NCBI GenBank assembly: GCA_017744605.1
Contig: JAGIAZ010000001.1
Span: forward strand, 248,001-312,000
DNA: 64,000 bases
Reading direction: 5' to 3'
Source: Sphingobium sp.
Lineage (GTDB): Bacteria > Pseudomonadota > Alphaproteobacteria > Sphingomonadales > Sphingomonadaceae
Both the position numbers and the translations under genes were made by a program. The notes beneath the pieces were generated by a model, which saw nothing but the letters and a program-made list of their open reading frames with translations, had not been told where the DNA came from and did not search any database. Positions 39,301-47,676 of this stretch are shown here, one piece after another (within the stretch, counting starts at the first letter, position 1; every line of letters begins with the position of its first letter).

Positions 39301-40668
39301 TGCCTGGATGACCGTTTCGAGTTGGGCTTCCGAGAGCGCATCCAGCGCCGATTTCGGCAATAGCGGCTGATAGGACGGGACCGGTGGAAGCACCGACGCC
39401 ATCGCCAGGGTCTCGACCAGCATATCGGGATGGGATGCGGCGCCCGGAATCTCGATCCGCGACAGCCGCCAGGGCGCGAAGATACCGGCCGCTTCGCCCG
39501 CCGGCAGCGGTTGCTCCCGCACGGCGTAGGCGACCGGCGTGGCGGTCAGATCGATGGTCTCGCGATCCGGCGGCGCGATGGTGCGGGACGGCTTCCCTTT
39601 GGCGAACAAAGAAAGGGCCGGCCTGCGGGTGCAGACCGGCCTCGGGGACGGCATGGGTGCCGCCATCTCGGGCGGCGGTGATGACGGCGGACCCAAGCGG
39701 TCGGGCAAGGCCAGCACATGGGGTAGCGCCTCGGCAAGCGTCGCGACCGCGATGCGCGTGGTCTGGCCGCTCCATCCCTTGTCGAAGATCAGCAGTCGGA
39801 CGCGGACGCTGGTGCCGTGTTTGGCGAACAGCAGTGCATCGAAATCGATCTCGACGCGGGGGCGAGCCATTTCGCAGACGGCGGCATAACCGGCGCGGCC
39901 GGCACCGTCGGCGGTGAAGTTCCCCGGCATGATGGCGACACAGCGCCCATGCAGCCGCATGCGTTCGAGCGCCGAGCGAAGATGGCGGGCCGCAGCGTGA
40001 CGATCGCGGCCACGCTCCTCACTACGCGAATAAGGCGGATTGAGGAGCACGACATCGGGCGCGAAGCTGGCCGGCAGCCAGTTGCCGATCGCGGCACCGT
40101 CGTGACCGGTGACATGTTGGCCGGAGACCTTCTTGAGCAATGCTGCGCGGCAGGGGTCACGCTCGTTGAGGTGAAGCACGGCACCGGCGCGGGCGGCGAG
40201 CACGATGAGCATCCCGGTTCCGGCCGAGGGTTCGAGCACCACATCCTTGTCGGTCGTCTTCGCGCACAGGGCAGCTATCCAGGCGAGCGCGACCGGGGTG
40301 CTGAACTGCTGGAAGTCGACCTGATGCTCGGTGCGGTAAGTCTGCGTCGGCAGGTTGTGTTCGAGATCAGTGAGTGCGCGAAGGATGGCGATGGGATTAT
40401 CCTGCGCCAGCGGCGAGGCAGGGTTGTCGCGCAGGAACAGGACCTGGGCGGCTTCGAGCGCATCGTAGGCGTCCCGCATCGACCAGGCGCCCGATGCGTC
40501 GTCGGCGCCGAACGCCTCGCGCATGGTGCGCGCCAGAAACTGCCGGGACAGGGTTCCTGTTGTCGCAAGGGTATGGGCGAGGATGATGGCAACGTGGTGG
40601 AGTTTTTCGGCCTTGGCGGCGGCGTCAGCGGCGCGCGCGTCGAGGACAGCAGAATGCTGTGCGGTCAT
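36364..40668 (-). CDS. Methyltransferase + strawberry-notch-like helicase fusion
   Basis: Methyltransferase motifs (VVLEPSAGTGMLIVLAARAG; DVVLLNPPYSRSEERG), then GDGTGVGKGREAAACFMDQW, VILDESHALANA, and C-terminal SNO-type helicase (FSGAGGTGRSYHSD...GLGRTHRTNQ). Confidence 0.88.
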   Translation of the reverse strand: MTAQHSAVLDARAADAAAKAEKLHHVAIILAHTLATTGTLSRQFLARTMREAFGADDASGAWSMRDAYDALEAAQVLFLRDNPASPLAQDNPIAILRALTDLEHNLPTQTYRTEHQVDFQQFSTPVALAWIAALCAKTTDKDVVLEPSAGTGMLIVLAARAGAVLHLNERDPCRAALLKKVSGQHVTGHDGAAIGNWLPASFAPDVVLLNPPYSRSEERGRDRHAAARHLRSALERMRLHGRCVAIMPGNFTADGAGRAGYAAVCEMARPRVEIDFDALLFAKHGTSVRVRLLIFDKGWSGQTTRIAVATLAEALPHVLALPDRLGPPSSPPPEMAAPMPSPRPVCTRRPALSLFAKGKPSRTIAPPDRETIDLTATPVAYAVREQPLPAGEAAGIFAPWRLSRIEIPGAASHPDMLVETLAMASVLPPVPSYQPLLPKSALDALSEAQLETVIQAGEAFQRDLPGAYLPNKAGDQLVEYADGHTYRQGFFIGDGTGVGKGREAAACFMDQWSRGRRRHLWISLNGPLLQDARRDWSALGGLDIDIQPLDAIALGEPIRMAAGILFLTYSALRSARDKGPSRLDQILAWLGEDFDGVIVLDESHALANAAPGASEFGDAVASQQGIAGLRLQNSLPRACVLYVSATGATTPANLGYASRLGLWGEGSAFPTRARFTVAMEKGGIAAMEVVSRDLKATGLYTARSLSYAGIEYDALEHKLTTAQIGIYDAYADAWAIIHANLQAVLRATGVVDKVDGATLNGQAKGAALSRFESAKQRFFSQLLISMKMPTLIQAIEQELAQGHVAVVQLVSTSEAMLDRRIASLTPDERANLDIDLSPREQLIDYLTNAFPTRLMEVFRDNSGEARSRPAIGKDGHPLISQDAVRTRDALIERLCAMPPVATALDELIRHFGTDQVAEVTGRTRRIVTDAAGRQKIERLSPLARIAETDAFQNGDKDILVFSGAGGTGRSYHSDRNCRSAHRRRVHFLLEPGWRASAAIQGLGRTHRTNQITPPIFRPVTTNCKGERRFISTIARRLDALGALTRGQRQAGGQNLFDPADNLESDFAKDALHQWYHLLHDGKLASTTLGDFEAMTGLTLTTCEGGELLERLPPIQRWLNRLLALRIATQDAIFEEFFGLIQSRIDAAREAGTLDLGVETIRAVRIDLLSDIVIYREARSGAETRLQKLNLHLKRSVTTFDRLMAVWAGTEDIAFVRNSRSGRVALRVPSWSTMDEEGRPIPMCRLIRPTGQDRAALENLSRSFWTRLDEPSFRALWDAEVEQAREKVDIETVHIATGLLLPVWDKLPEDDVRVWRIVDEATGESRLGRIISADMLSATAASFDVSEAIRLSPADIVAAAASVDGAPIDALPGARLVRVRVNDQPRLEVRGYPFDRLDWLKSLGCFTEIISYRTRLFVPPDRAETILAAMDPVMV

Positions 40669-40738
40669 GGAACTATCTTTCGAAAGGGCGCGCGGGACCG
40701 CCCGGCGTCGCCGCCAGCATCGATCCCGCACGAGATGC

Positions 40739-40769
40739 AAAAAGGGCCGGAGCATCGCTGCCCCGGCCC
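40739..40769 (-). terminator. Intrinsic terminator-like hairpin downstream of parB
   Basis: Minus strand gggccgg...ccggcccTTTTTgc; 70 nt upstream of next start codon. Confidence 0.65.
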
Positions 40770-40792
40770 ATGGATGTTGCGGAGATGTCCGA

Positions 40793-42874
40793 TCAGGCAG
40801 CTTCGGCCAGACCGTCGCTATCACCATCGTTGGCGGCGTCGTTGACGGCGGCCGGCTCGGTGACCGGCGTCTCCTCGTCGTCGCGCCGCCCGATCGCCGC
40901 AGCCAGTTCCGCTCGGGTCGGCTGATCCTCGCGGACCTCGACCTGCGGTTCCTCGATCCGCATCGGTTCGGGCAGCCAGGTCAGCACCTTGTCGCGCAGT
41001 TCCGCCTCGATGATCGCCGTGCCGGCGAAGATCTTCTCGGCTGAGGCGGCAAGATCGGCCTTCTTGGCGGCGCCATAGCGAGACTTGAGTTCCGCGCCGC
41101 CGATTTCCCCGAACAGGTCGAGGATCCACGGACGGGTCACACCATCGAAGAAGTTCCGCGCGGTCGGCCGCCACCAGCGTGCCACATCGATGTCGAGCGA
41201 TCGCCCGATATGGCGGAGGAACTTCGCGCCCGAGTCGTGGTCGTTCACCGGTTCGAGGGTGCGCGCGATCGCCCAGGCGAACCAGCTCGCACGCATATCT
41301 TCGTCCAGCGCGCGGAAGGCATCGAAGCGCGCGACGACATCGCCCGTGTCGAGCCACGAGCGATCGAGATCGCCGTCGAGCTTGGCCCAGGCCTCGGCCG
41401 CCGCCGTCTCGGTCACGAAATTGCCGATCCGGGAGTCGGGCTCGGGCGCCTTGAGTGTCGATGCCAGATCATAGGCGCCGTATTTCCGTTGCGCGGTTTC
41501 GACCATGATGAACGTGCCGAGATCCATCGCGAGGTGCGGATCGTTGGCGACGTGGAGCGCGACCAACTCGGTCCGCATCGCCGCAAGCCGATCGATCAGC
41601 TTCGAACTGAGCTTCGGCTTGCGCGGCGTGTCCGTCTCCGCCTGAGCATTCTCATCGGCTCCATCGTCACCGGCCTCGTCGTCGATCGCCTCGTCGTCCT
41701 CATCCTCGTCGGTCGGCGCGATGAACAGCGTTTCCTGAACCGTCGGCTGGCCGTCTTCGCCGATCACGACATAGGCGAGCGCCTTGGACCTCTGCTCGGG
41801 CTCATAGACCGGCTGACGATCGACGATCTCACCCAGCTCCTCTTCGAGCGCGCCGATCTTTTCGAGCTGCTCGTCGCTATATTCGTCGACGTCGCTGGCA
41901 GCTTCCTCGATCTCGTCGATCTCGGCTTCGATCGCGACCTTACGCGCTTCCTGCTCTTCGCTGAGCGGCGGGAGCACGCCTTCGATCCGGCGAAGTCCGA
42001 TGGTCGCGGTGTAGGGCAGATGGGTGGACGCAAGGGTACGAACCTCGGCGAAGCCTTCACGCTGACGGATGGCTTCGGCGGCCTCGGCCAGCGTTCGTTC
42101 GGCGAGTTCGTCGACAAGTTCCTTGTTGGTCCACAATTCGCTTTCGGCATCGGAGTAGAGATCCCTGTCGATAATGCCGCCGGCGGCGAGATAGGCGTCA
42201 CGGCCGACCAGCAGCGCCTTGGGATGCCCCCCGTTATAGCTGCCCGCCGTCACCTGGCGTTCGATCTCGCCCGTGTTGTTGGCGTAGTAGGTGCCCGCCA
42301 GGCTTTCGAAGACGGCGGCCTGCCGGACGGTATCGCTGGTCTTGGCATAGGCCTTGGCGATGTCGAGCGTGATGTCGCCCTTGGCGAGCGCCTCGAACAC
42401 CGGCTCGGCGAGGTTGGCGAGACGCAGGCGCCCCTCGACGAATTTCTCGGTGATGCTGAACCGCTTGGCGATATCGGCGGGCGTCTTCTTCTCCTTCTCG
42501 ATGATCGTGCGGAACGCGGTGCAGGCATCGGCCGGGTTCATCGCGAGTTGGAAGAAGTTTTCCGCGAGGCTCATCGAGATCGCGTCCTCGGAGCTGGGCA
42601 CGACCATCACCGGGACCTGGAAGTCATTGGGCAGCACGCCCTTCTCGATATTGGCGAGCGTACGGCTGAGGCGGCGGCCGCCGGCATATATATTGTAATG
42701 ACCCTTGCGCCGCTTGATCGGCACGCCGATGAGGTTCTGAAGAACGATGCCGGCTTCGCCGAGATGCGCCTCGAATTGGGCATCGGCGTCCGCATTCGAA
42801 TGTTTGCGGACATTGTCCGGGGCGACCTGGCAGTTCACTGCGGACACGTAGATGATGGGATAAGTCATATTCAT
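40793..42874 (-). CDS. parB: ParB/RepB/Spo0J-like nuclease-partition protein
   Basis: IGVPIKRRKGHYNIYAGGRRLSRTLANIEKG...SLAENFFQLAMNPADACTAFRTIIEKEKKTPADIAKRFSITEKFVEGRLRLANL. Confidence 0.85.
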   Translation of the reverse strand: MNMTYPIIYVSAVNCQVAPDNVRKHSNADADAQFEAHLGEAGIVLQNLIGVPIKRRKGHYNIYAGGRRLSRTLANIEKGVLPNDFQVPVMVVPSSEDAISMSLAENFFQLAMNPADACTAFRTIIEKEKKTPADIAKRFSITEKFVEGRLRLANLAEPVFEALAKGDITLDIAKAYAKTSDTVRQAAVFESLAGTYYANNTGEIERQVTAGSYNGGHPKALLVGRDAYLAAGGIIDRDLYSDAESELWTNKELVDELAERTLAEAAEAIRQREGFAEVRTLASTHLPYTATIGLRRIEGVLPPLSEEQEARKVAIEAEIDEIEEAASDVDEYSDEQLEKIGALEEELGEIVDRQPVYEPEQRSKALAYVVIGEDGQPTVQETLFIAPTDEDEDDEAIDDEAGDDGADENAQAETDTPRKPKLSSKLIDRLAAMRTELVALHVANDPHLAMDLGTFIMVETAQRKYGAYDLASTLKAPEPDSRIGNFVTETAAAEAWAKLDGDLDRSWLDTGDVVARFDAFRALDEDMRASWFAWAIARTLEPVNDHDSGAKFLRHIGRSLDIDVARWWRPTARNFFDGVTRPWILDLFGEIGGAELKSRYGAAKKADLAASAEKIFAGTAIIEAELRDKVLTWLPEPMRIEEPQVEVREDQPTRAELAAAIGRRDDEETPVTEPAAVNDAANDGDSDGLAEAA

Positions 42875-42901
42875 TCTCCTGTGCGGCGCTTCGCCTGACC
42901 T

Positions 42902-43837
42902 TCAGGCCGCCTTCCGCACCCCCCAACCCACTCCCTCCCCTCCATTTGCCGCCGCCGTAGGCTGATCCCGCAGCAGGTCGTTCCAATCATTGAAACCTGA
43001 TCCGGGCAGCACCGGCTCGATCGTCCGGTCCGGCCGCGCGTGCGCCTCCATCGCCTTGGCCGCACCGATTTCGCCGGCGAGGTCATCGTCGTGGAGAATA
43101 AAGAGGTGATTGACGGAATCGGGGATGGCGACGTGTGGAAAGCGCTCGCTGCCAAGGCAGGCCCAGACCGGGAATCCGAGCAGCAGATAGGCCGACCAGG
43201 CGGTCTCCCAGCCTTCTGCAAGGCCCAGCGTATCGCTCGCCATACCGAAGCGCACGGCGCCATCGAGCGGATAGCCGAACATGCGCTTGGGCGGGCGAAG
43301 ATCCGCGGCCGGCAGTCCGGTGACTGGATCGAGGAACAGCCGCTCGACCGCGATGACGCGCTCGCCGCTGCGCACGGCGGCCAGCACCGCCGGACGGAAG
43401 CGGACGGCCCGGCCTTTGCCGAGCGGCGTGCGCGGGTGATAGCGCAGGTTCTGCGGGTTGCCGATCAGCCCCCGGCCCCGCGCATAGATCATGCCGGGGC
43501 TGCGCGCGAAGGACACCGCACCGTCCCAGAGTTCCGATACGCGGGCTTGTGTCCATTCCCGGCTGGATTGTCTGGCTGGCGCGGCATCCCCCTGTTGGGA
43601 TGGGATATCGAGACGGAGCCGGCGGATCGCGCGCAGCACGTCGATCGTGTCGCAGCCCGCGAAGCATTTGAACAGCAGGCTGCGGTCTCCGACCCGGACG
43701 GACAGGCTGGGGGTGCGGTCGTTATGGACGGGGCATAGACACATGCCCGTGGCCCGCTCCCTGGACCAATGACCACCGAGGCGTTTGACGATATCGGCCC
43801 CCGCGTTTTCGAGTGCGAGATCGATTGATTGGGACAT
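42902..43837 (-). CDS. Toprim/zinc-finger primase-like protein
   Basis: CLCPVHNDRTPSLSV...CFAGCDTIDVLRAI zinc-finger-like; C-terminal NHLFILHDDDLAGEIGAAKAMEAHA Toprim-like. Start MSQSIDLALENAG. Confidence 0.8.
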   Translation of the reverse strand: MSQSIDLALENAGADIVKRLGGHWSRERATGMCLCPVHNDRTPSLSVRVGDRSLLFKCFAGCDTIDVLRAIRRLRLDIPSQQGDAAPARQSSREWTQARVSELWDGAVSFARSPGMIYARGRGLIGNPQNLRYHPRTPLGKGRAVRFRPAVLAAVRSGERVIAVERLFLDPVTGLPAADLRPPKRMFGYPLDGAVRFGMASDTLGLAEGWETAWSAYLLLGFPVWACLGSERFPHVAIPDSVNHLFILHDDDLAGEIGAAKAMEAHARPDRTIEPVLPGSGFNDWNDLLRDQPTAAANGGEGVGWGVRKAA

Positions 43838-44124
43838 GGCGGATTTTCCTCCCGCCGCGCGTTTCGTCCCTGGCCTACGGTCGTGATGAACATTGCCGTG
43901 GTCGGTCCCGATGGACGCGACCGACGCATGTGCAGGATCGGGGCAGGAAGGAAATGACGGCGTTGTGCGGGGATGGGTTGCCCTAGCGAGATGGCTGATC
44001 GGGATGGGCGAGCGCCGCGCTACCGACGGCACAGCGATTGCCCGCTGATCGAGGCGCGGGGCGAGAATGAGGGCGCATTGCGCGGGGCGAAGGATGGAGC
44101 TCGCCGCGATCAACCACTCAGAGA

Positions 44125-44622
44125 TTAATCGGCATCAAGGGTCGCGCCGATGTTGAACAATGCCAGGGATAGGAGACTTTCGACCTCATCGATCGAAAGC
44201 GCATGCCGTGCGGCGATCTCCCGATAGGAGAGATTTTCACGCATATTTTCGAGGAATACGGTGCGCATCAAATCCGGCAGCGCCTCGACGGCGGCCTTGT
44301 ATCGGGTGCGCATCGCGTCATCGATCTCGCCGATGGTCTCCGGATTGACGTGGATCCAGCTCCGGACCCAGTAACCGTCGGTGCTGACATCGACGATACG
44401 CTCATCGTCATCGACGCGCAGGAAGCCGACGGTGTTCCACCGGATCCGGGCGGCCTCGATGGCGGGATGCGCCGGCTTGCGCCATGTCGCGAGATGGGCT
44501 TCGATGCGCGAGGCAAGCGCGTAGCTGTCGCGATCACGGTTTCGGCGGAGGCTGAAACGCGGGTGGTCATTGAAGAATTCGAGGGCTTCGGCAAGAAGCG
44601 CGCGGGTGTCCCTATCGGTCAT
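44125..44622 (-). CDS. Sigma-70 region-4-like HTH protein
   Basis: AAVEALPDLMRTVFLENMRENLSYREIAARHALSIDEVESLLSLALFNI resembles sigma region 4. Confidence 0.7.
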   Translation of the reverse strand: MTDRDTRALLAEALEFFNDHPRFSLRRNRDRDSYALASRIEAHLATWRKPAHPAIEAARIRWNTVGFLRVDDDERIVDVSTDGYWVRSWIHVNPETIGEIDDAMRTRYKAAVEALPDLMRTVFLENMRENLSYREIAARHALSIDEVESLLSLALFNIGATLDAD

Positions 44623-45400
44623 GATGACGGTCTCCGAAAGATCGGCCCAACCACAGGCCACCCGCCCCCCACCCCCTCCCTTCCTCCCGTGCGCCGGAGC
44701 CAGACCGCGTGGTGAGATTGCGCGAATGGCCGGTGCGCTCCGCGCAGCCCCTTCCGGACCGGTCGCCGGATGCAATTGTCGGGGAACGCGCAAGTGAAGC
44801 CAATGCGGTCGCGCTGCGCGGCATGAACCGCGCGGATGGCGAGACTCCGGAAGCTCTATTTGCGATCCGGCTACCGGCCGGAAACTATATCTGCAGCCAG
44901 CGCCGCATCTGTGGGAATAGCGCTTGCGAGCGCGGTCGGCGCGGCTGGTCCGTCATGCCGCCCGCGACCAGGCCATGGACACCGAAGTAATGACCGGTCG
45001 CAACAATGTCGTGAAGCGCGAGGCCACCGCCGTCGAACCCACGATAGAAAGGAACGTGGGTGTCGATCTCGGTCGCCGCCGCCGCCGCATAGCTCCACGC
45101 AACCGCTTCGCACTCGCCGCTTTGACCTGTGTTCGATTGCCATATTGAGGCGGCTTTGCGTCCCAATCCGGTCGTCCATGATACCGCCTTCACTTTCCGG
45201 AACCGGCCAATGGTAGACACTTGGCCTTTAAATGTTCGCCTGTTGATCCTGACGTTTCAGCGGCGCAATGAGGTTGCGCTCCAGGCTTGGTCCTAACTCG
45301 ATCTGGACTTGGAATTGTCCGCTTTGACCGCAACATCAAAAACTTCATGGCCGCGATCACACTCGCCGCCGCCGTCATCTGGTGGTTGCGAGTCCGGACT

Positions 45401-45841
45401 CTAGCAAGTTGTCGACAATTCCCATGCGAATAGCAGGATGGCGCACACTCCGAGACCGCTTCGCACATTATGGAGCTTTCCCCACGTCAGGAGCAATTGG
45501 CGGGAAGTGGCGCTGGCCTGGCTTGGCTGCATCGCCTGGAGTTGTTTATTGACCGGCATGACGACCAGCAGGGTAAACGGCCAGTTGGCGAGGAGCACCA
45601 GGCTGCCTGCAAGCGATCTCCAGTCGCCCGGCAGGACATACCACGAGGCGAGACCCGCGAGGCTGCCCACAACTGCCAAGCCTGCCTGGATCGGCAACGC
45701 CCTGGCATAGCTGGGTTGCCACTGTGCGAGCATCGGCCCATCTTCCAGCATAAGCCGTGCCGGATGTTCTACGAGGCTGATATAAAAGGCCGCTCCAGCA
45801 AAGAGAGCGGCAAGAACTAGAGCAACGACGGCAAAGATCAT
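45401..45841 (-). CDS. DUF1772-like membrane protein
   Basis: FAGAAFYISLVEHPARLML...QPSYARALPIQAGLAVVGSLAGLASW...WPFTLLVVMPVNKQL...LLLTWGKLHNVRS. Confidence 0.75.
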   Translation of the reverse strand: MIFAVVALVLAALFAGAAFYISLVEHPARLMLEDGPMLAQWQPSYARALPIQAGLAVVGSLAGLASWYVLPGDWRSLAGSLVLLANWPFTLLVVMPVNKQLQAMQPSQASATSRQLLLTWGKLHNVRSGLGVCAILLFAWELSTTC

Positions 45842-46212
45842 TGTCAAATCCCTCGGTTTTGCATCCGAGGCAGCGCGGACCAGACACGTAGCGCCGCCCC
45901 GACATGATCGGTTCGACGCCGTGGCAGGGAAGAGCCCGATGGATCGGGTGCAGGAACTACCGACCTGCTGCTCTATTTTCGGCCCGTCCTTTATCTGCGT
46001 TCCTCGACGGGCGTGCAAGAGTTCAGATGCTGCCGGTGTCCCCCGCCGGTCAGGTGCGCGGCGGGAGATTAGAAAACGAACGATCCCAAGACTGGAATTG
46101 GTGGATAACCCCTGATCATCGCTGTCGACGGACAACATTACGAAAAATCAACATGACGCCCGCCGCTAATGCGAATACGTCGCATTTGCGAATCAATCTG
46201 TAGGGGGAAGCC

Positions 46213-47130
46213 ATGCCAAAGGCATCGGTCGGGATCATTCTTTGTGCGGCAGGACTGGGCGTGGCCTCGCCGGCCTGGGCGGGTGAACCGCTATTCGGTT
46301 ATATCTACACCACCGACACGCTCCCCAAAGGCAAGGCCGAGGTCGAGCAATGGGCCACGCTGCGAAGCCAGAAGACCGATGGCGGCACCTTCACCCAGAT
46401 CGACGAACGGACCGAGATCGAATACGGCCTGACCGACAATCTCCAGGTCGCGCTTTATGCCAATGCCACCTGGGCCAAGGCTTATCACAATGGCCCCTTC
46501 GGTGAGACGGCGCCACCCGAACCGCTGGTCTACGATACGCCCGCCCCCGGCGCGCATTACAGCAATTCGCGTTTCACCGGCTTCTCCGCCGAAGCCATCT
46601 GGCGGGTGCGCAGCCCGCTGCTGCACAAGGACGGCATCGGGGTCGCGCTCTATGTCGAGCCCAGCTATGGCGCGCGGTTCCGTGAGGTCGAAACCAAGCT
46701 GATCCTGCAAAAGAACTTCATGGACGATCGGCTCGTTGTGGCGGCGAACTTTACCTATGCGCCGGAATATCGCCTGCTCCCCAATGACGATGATCCGATG
46801 CGAAGGAGCTGGCAGGAGGAAACCGATACCAATTTGGGGATCGGCGTCTCGTATCGTTTTCGCCCCAAATGGTCGGCGGCGGTCGAGATGGACAATGAGC
46901 GCGAATATAACGGCCTCAATTTCGCCAAGCTTGCCAACAGCGCCTATTATGTCGGTCCATCGATCCATTTCAGCGGGCGGAGAGTCTTTGCCACGCTGAG
47001 CTATCTCGAACAGCTGCCCTGGTCGACGGTCCACGGCGATTCCGTGCCCGGCGCTATCGTCAACGGCTATACACTCGACAACGATTTTGAGCGGCGGCGG
47101 GTGCGCCTGAAGGTCGGCTATTTGTTCTGA
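46213..47130 (+). CDS. Exported outer-membrane-like beta-barrel protein (DUF6662-like)
   Basis: Signal peptide; alternating beta pattern; C-terminal RRRVRLKVGYLF. Confidence 0.65.
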   Translation: MPKASVGIILCAAGLGVASPAWAGEPLFGYIYTTDTLPKGKAEVEQWATLRSQKTDGGTFTQIDERTEIEYGLTDNLQVALYANATWAKAYHNGPFGETAPPEPLVYDTPAPGAHYSNSRFTGFSAEAIWRVRSPLLHKDGIGVALYVEPSYGARFREVETKLILQKNFMDDRLVVAANFTYAPEYRLLPNDDDPMRRSWQEETDTNLGIGVSYRFRPKWSAAVEMDNEREYNGLNFAKLANSAYYVGPSIHFSGRRVFATLSYLEQLPWSTVHGDSVPGAIVNGYTLDNDFERRRVRLKVGYLF

Positions 47131-47144
47131 GCGCGAGAAATCCC

Positions 47145-47663
47145 ATGAAACGCTATACTCTCCTCCTGGCTGCCCTGGCCGCACCGAGCGCGGTTCACGC
47201 CACGACCTATCTTACGGTCGAACAGGCACGGTCCGCGATGTTTCCCGGCGAGACCTTCGATCCTGCCTTCCATAGTCTGACCCCGCAGCAGATTGCGGAA
47301 ATCCGCAGGGCATCGGGTGAGAGCCCGCTGTCGAAGGAGCTCAAGGCATGGCGCGCATCGGGCGGGGGCTGGTTCATCGTGGACCAAGTGGTCGGCAAGC
47401 ATGAAACCATCACCTACGCACTGGCGCTCGATGCGAGCGGCGCGGTGAAATCCGTCGAGATCATGGACTATCGCGAGAGCTATGGCAGCCAGGTACGCGA
47501 TCCGCGCTGGCGGGCGCAATTCACCGGCAAGCGGGCCGGCCAGTCGCTGCAATTGGGCAAGGATGTGAAGAACATCTCCGGCGCGACCCTGTCCTCGAAG
47601 CATGTGACGGACGGTGTGCGCCGTCTGCTGGCGACCTATGCCATCGTACTTGCACGCAGCTAA
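47145..47663 (+). CDS. Periplasmic FMN-binding domain protein
   Basis: Signal peptide; flavinylation-type motif ISGATLSSKHVTDGVRRLL. Confidence 0.82.
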   Translation: MKRYTLLLAALAAPSAVHATTYLTVEQARSAMFPGETFDPAFHSLTPQQIAEIRRASGESPLSKELKAWRASGGGWFIVDQVVGKHETITYALALDASGAVKSVEIMDYRESYGSQVRDPRWRAQFTGKRAGQSLQLGKDVKNISGATLSSKHVTDGVRRLLATYAIVLARS

Positions 47664-47676
47664 AGCGTGCTCGCGC

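Larger units (their letters stand above)
8565..44800. mobile_element. Integrated mobilizable/conjugative element or remnant (right boundary unresolved)
   Basis: tRNA-like att fragment, tyrosine integrase, excisionase-like HTH, MobF relaxase, coupling protein, plus plasmid/ICE-type block (DUF736, DUF932, methyltransferase-helicase, ParB, Toprim). No right att repeat recognised; end coordinate is approximate. Confidence 0.6.

Noticed and set aside
41210-42898. 562-aa plus ORF
   Set aside because: Antisense to parB-like gene.
44885-45220. 111-aa minus ORF downstream of the mobile block
   Set aside because: Possibly a gene remnant, but no motif or clear ribosome site; not enough support.
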